Positions 60,943 to 64,000 of a stretch of DNA of 64,000 nucleotides are shown here, in pieces. Source of the DNA: Uloborus plumipes (lineage: Eukaryota; Arthropoda; Arachnida; Araneae; Uloboridae); the NCBI GenBank assembly GCA_038373865.1, contig JAXGGA010000035.1, positions 248,001-312,000 of the forward strand, in the 5' to 3' direction. Each line of letters opens with the position of its first letter. The first letter of the stretch is position 1. The notes beneath the pieces are model-generated. The model was given only the letters and a program-made list of their open reading frames with translations. It ran no database searches and was not told the origin of the DNA. A program made the translations under genes and the position numbers.

Positions 60943-61060
60943 CGTGAGGTGATATTGTTGTTGTACTAGATAGGGGTGCGGACTCTTCTCCGTCCCCTCC
61001 CCCTCCTCCTCCTCCTCCTCCTGATAGTAGGCGCTGTACTTCTTCCGCCGCCAACGCCGC
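60943..61060 (-). CDS. Candidate internal exon of an unrecognised minus-strand gene
   Basis: The minus-strand acceptor GTGTGTTGGCAG precedes 118 bases ending at a GTCAGT donor. With a phase-1 entry it reads RRWRRKKYSAYYQ, a run of six Glu, GEGTEKSPHPYLVQQQYHLT, leaving in phase 0 and joining cleanly to the exon at 58436. A basic cluster before an acidic, Tyr-rich segment looks like the juxtamembrane and tail of a membrane protein, but that is only an impression. Another open frame gives AALAAEEVQRLLS plus nine Gly. GC-rich with a (GAG)n core, so a low-complexity artefact is possible. Confidence 0.4.
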
Positions 61061-61414
61061 CTGCCAACACACAAAAGTCAAAGATGAGCTCATGCACAAA
61101 GAAGTCACTCAGACAGAAGCACATAACTATCCCTGCCAGGTACTTAGAAGAAAAGGGTGTGGATTGGAAATGGTCTTTTTTTTTTTCTCTTCGATTAGAC
61201 AAGCCTGAGAAATTTGTTTTCCCATGTGGTCTGGCCGCCCTTTTCACACTTGATTGATAGCACACTTGAAAATTCGGAAAGACTGAATTTAATCCGGGAT
61301 TTGTTGGTTTGCAATTTTACCGTCATCTTAATCTGCCTCCGCTTAACCGGATCTCTGTTGTAACAGACACATTTTTTACTGAGATTTTTTTTCCCTTCTT
61401 GTGTAGTAGTACCC

Positions 61415-61722
61415 TACACTGTTCGAAATGAATGCTGTTCTTACAACTAATTTCATGGTAATAATTTGTAAAATTGCTAATTTTACAATTTATTACCGTG
61501 CATTTTACAGTTTTAAGCTGGAACCTCTACTGCCAGTATTATACTGTTGTTTTTACAGTATAATACAGCTAAATTTTATAGGGCTGTAAAATTGCTAACT
61601 TTACAGTAAGAAACTAAAATTATTAGTTTTGCAGTTTATTACTGTGTATTTTACAGTTTTAAGTTGGAACCTTGGCTGCCAGTATTATGCTGTAAAAACA
61701 ACAGTTCACTTTTTGTAGTGTA
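61415..61722. mobile_element. MITE with TACACT ends and internal duplication
   Basis: Ends TACACTGTTC and GTAGTGTA; the core TTTTACAGTTTTAAGCTGGAACC is present twice (about 61503 and 61650) with GTAAAATTGCTAA before each. Confidence 0.6.
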
Positions 61723-62303
61723 CGATTTTGAAAATCAATTGAGGGGGGGGGGCAATTAAATTTCTTTGAATGTGGTCTCTTTTAGTGATACATAGCGCTG
61801 TAGTTAAGAGAGGGGCATGCCGTTCTCAGAAATATTGGGTTATTTATTGTAAAAATAAAGCAAATGTAATGTCACTTGGAAGTCACAACTGGGCTGTTGG
61901 TATTTAATATGACGTAAATTTGTTTGAAATCACTTTTTTTATGTATCTCTTCCCCCAACTCAAGGTGAGATCCCCCGTTTTTTTTTTTTTTTTTTTTTCA
62001 ATTACAGCACTAGCTGGTACGCATAATGCATGCCTTCTAGCTCAAACAACTTTAATATGTTTTAGCTGTTTAAAATCAAAAGCAGCGAAGAAAATTAATT
62101 CTGCTGCATAAGTTTACGTTTTTTCTCCGCCTTTTCCTCTACTCTTCCACTTTAACTAAATGATACGATAGCAAATTTGACCACCACCTCCTTTTTTTAA
62201 TCATTGATAATGCGTGAACGACGAGAACTATTCTGTTGGTAGCTTCATCAACGCTAAAAATCTGCTTTAACTGGGTGAATAATTTTATTTTAATCACATT
62301 ATA

Positions 62304-63725
62304 CACTGCTCGACATTGAAAATGCAACACCAAGAAGGAGTGGTCAGAAATTCATGCAAATTTTACCGTAGACGCACGTCACTGAGTTATGCAAATGATA
62401 TGAAATGCGCAGCTCTCCGACGCACGTGAAGTAAGATATAAGAGAATGAAGTTGAAAAGTGGGCTATGTTCATGTTGGTTTTTCTGCCAGACTAATTATC
62501 GGAGAAATTTGGTTTTTGTTTCGAAGGATACGTGTGATAGGAGGAAATGCCACGCCGTCCTCAACGAAGACACTTCCAGCATATAGACGACTTTACAAGG
62601 GGTATGGTGATCGGACTGAGAAGGGGAGGTTGGTCCATACGTCAAATTGCAGCTGATACCCACATGGATGCAAGCACTGTGCATCGGCTGTGTCGGAGAT
62701 GGCTGGAAAGAGGAAATGTAGCCACATTGAGGGGTGCAGGTGCAGCCAGAGTGACGTCATAGACCGCTTGGATCGACGGATTCACCGACAAGCTGTGGCG
62801 GACCAGCAAGTCACTTGCACGTCGATTCTGCAGCACGTGCAAGGTACCCTGGATGTTCCTGTGTCGACCAGAACCATTTCCCGTCGACTGGTTGCACGTG
62901 GCCTGCAATCACGGCGCCCGCTAAGAAGACTGCCATTGACCTCACAGCACAGACTCCAACGTTTGGAATGGTGCCGGACCAGAGCGACGTGGATGGCAGA
63001 ATGGCAAACCGTAGTGTTCTCAGATGAATCCCGCTTCTGTTTGTCCAGCGATAGTCATCGCATACGTGTTTGGCGTCGACGTGGAGAAAGATCAAATCTG
63101 GCAGTAACTGTGGAACGCCCCACAGCGCGACAACGTGGCATAATGGTTTGGGGCGCTATTGCATACAATTCCGTATCATCTCTAGTTCGTATTCGGGGCA
63201 CTATGACGGCCCAACGATATGTAGATAATGTACTGCGGCCGGCGGCAATTCCCTACCTTCAGGGTCTGCCAAATGCAATTTTTCAACAGGATAACGCCCA
63301 GCCTCGCGGTGCTCGAATCAGCCAACATGCTCTACGAGGTGTACAGATGCTTTCCTGGCCACCATACTCTCCTGACTTGTCACCAATCGAACATGTGTGG
63401 GACGTGATTGGACGCCGTTTGCAGAACCTGCCACTGCCTCGTTCAAAGGACGAACTGTGGCAAATGGTTGAAAGGGAATGGAGTGCCATCCCTCAGGACA
63501 CCATCCGCAGGCTTATTGACTCCATGCCTAGACGTGTTTCTTCGTGCATCGCTGTCCGTGGTGGTCCTACTTCTTACTTAGCCGACGCCGTCCTCGCTCT
63601 AAATTTTGCTTATTTATTTTGAAATAAATATCACTTATTGTTCCATGTTGTCTCTGTCTTCTTACCAAATTTCATCAATTTCTGACCACTCCTTCTTGGT
63701 GTTGCATTTTCAATGTCGAGCAGTG
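62304..63725 (+). mobile_element. Tc1-like DNA transposon, 1422 bp, nearly intact
   Basis: TA duplications at 62302-62303 and 63726-63727 flank terminal inverted repeats starting CACTGCTCGACATTGAAAAT, identical for 49 bases and then imperfect. The single gene inside lies on the + strand. Identical ends and a mostly open transposase point to a recent insertion. It sits upstream (minus sense) of the candidate exon at 61 kb, probably in another intron. Confidence 0.96.
62547..63622 (+). pseudogene. Tc1-like transposase with one frameshift
   Basis: The start MPRRPQRRHFQHIDDF opens the paired-like DNA-binding region (GLRRGGWSIRQIAADTHM, then a second helix-turn-helix). This frame stops at 62762; the protein continues in the next frame from about 62757 (DRLDRRIHRQAV) to TGA at 63620-63622. 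Catalytic motifs: VVFSDESRF (first Asp), FQQDNAQPRGA (second Asp; the usual ARPH is changed) and SPDLSPIEHVWD (Glu). I count 32 residues between the second Asp and the Glu. It cuts and pastes the element at TA sites when intact. One base lost or gained near 62740-62765 breaks it; otherwise full length (about 355 residues). Confidence 0.93.
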
Positions 63726-63727
63726 TA

Positions 63728-64000
63728 CTATCCCAATATTTTGAAATCTCTCCACGAGGTTTGAAAATTTGCATTTGTAAGCAGGGCTGCCTTTGGGATT
63801 TTTCGCAAACCAAAGATTGAGCTCAAAGCCTCTCCAAGATCGAGAAAAAGAACCCAAGATCATGTACAATTGCACATTCGAATTCTTATTCACTGTTTTA
63901 TTTTTCAATTGCTACTACAGTCGACCCTCTATAATTCGAACACGCTTAAAACAAATTACATTTTCGGTCCCCGAATTATATATGGTTTGAAATGAATTGT
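63728..64000. other. Right edge, no supported gene
   Basis: AT-rich. TCGACCCTCTATAATTCGAAC near 63922 resembles a pogo/Tigger-like terminus, but the other end would be outside the window. Confidence 0.3.

Noticed and set aside
60966..61265. Arg-rich and poly-Gly frames over the (GAG)n block
   Set aside because: The frame giving the Tyr/Glu-rich peptide is the one whose phase fits the downstream exon; the others are shadows of the trinucleotide repeat.

Overview
This is an AT-rich eukaryotic genomic window. It shows long introns with GT-AG splice sites, tRNA-derived SINEs, and dense, nested DNA transposons (hAT, Tc1, TTAA-type, Helitron-like) plus a LINE. Gene structure and repeat types suggest an arthropod, most likely a chelicerate such as a spider. 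That placement is an inference; no marker gene was compared.

The one gene I can read end to end is on the + strand from about 6.09 kb to 42.18 kb: a RAP1GDS1 (SmgGDS) orthologue. It is an all-armadillo-repeat chaperone/exchange factor for small GTPases, in 15 coding exons that join to 617 codons plus a stop. All 14 introns are phase 1. Each middle exon therefore carries roughly one ARM module and can be skipped without a frame change. One exon (19900-20043) matches the position and size of the cassette that separates the long and short vertebrate isoforms.

Layout. 1-1907: minus-strand LINE reading frame (endonuclease plus start of reverse transcriptase) running off the left edge. 1.9-6.1 kb: AT-rich 5' flank. 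6.1-9.5 kb: intron 1, with a decayed hAT transposon and nested MITEs. 9.5-42.2 kb: the RAP1GDS1 exons. Introns 4, 6, 8, 10 and 11 are enlarged by SINEs, Helitron-like repeats, hAT elements, fold-back elements and a 747-bp near-perfect palindrome. 42.2-46.5 kb: 3' flank with poly(A) signals. 46.8-54.0 kb: a cluster of MITEs, several with exact target-site duplications, some nested, beside a CpG-rich island. 54-58.3 kb: low-information AT-rich DNA. 58.30-61.06 kb: two phase-compatible minus-strand exons that look like the C-terminal end of a second, unrecognised gene. 62.3-63.7 kb: a young Tc1-like transposon with 49-bp identical inverted termini and one frameshift.

No CRISPR array, operon, rRNA or functional tRNA gene was seen. 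The most unusual items are the palindrome, the uniform intron phase with the cassette exon, the filled/empty site pair of a TTAA element, and the TE-in-TE-in-TE nest beside the CpG island.
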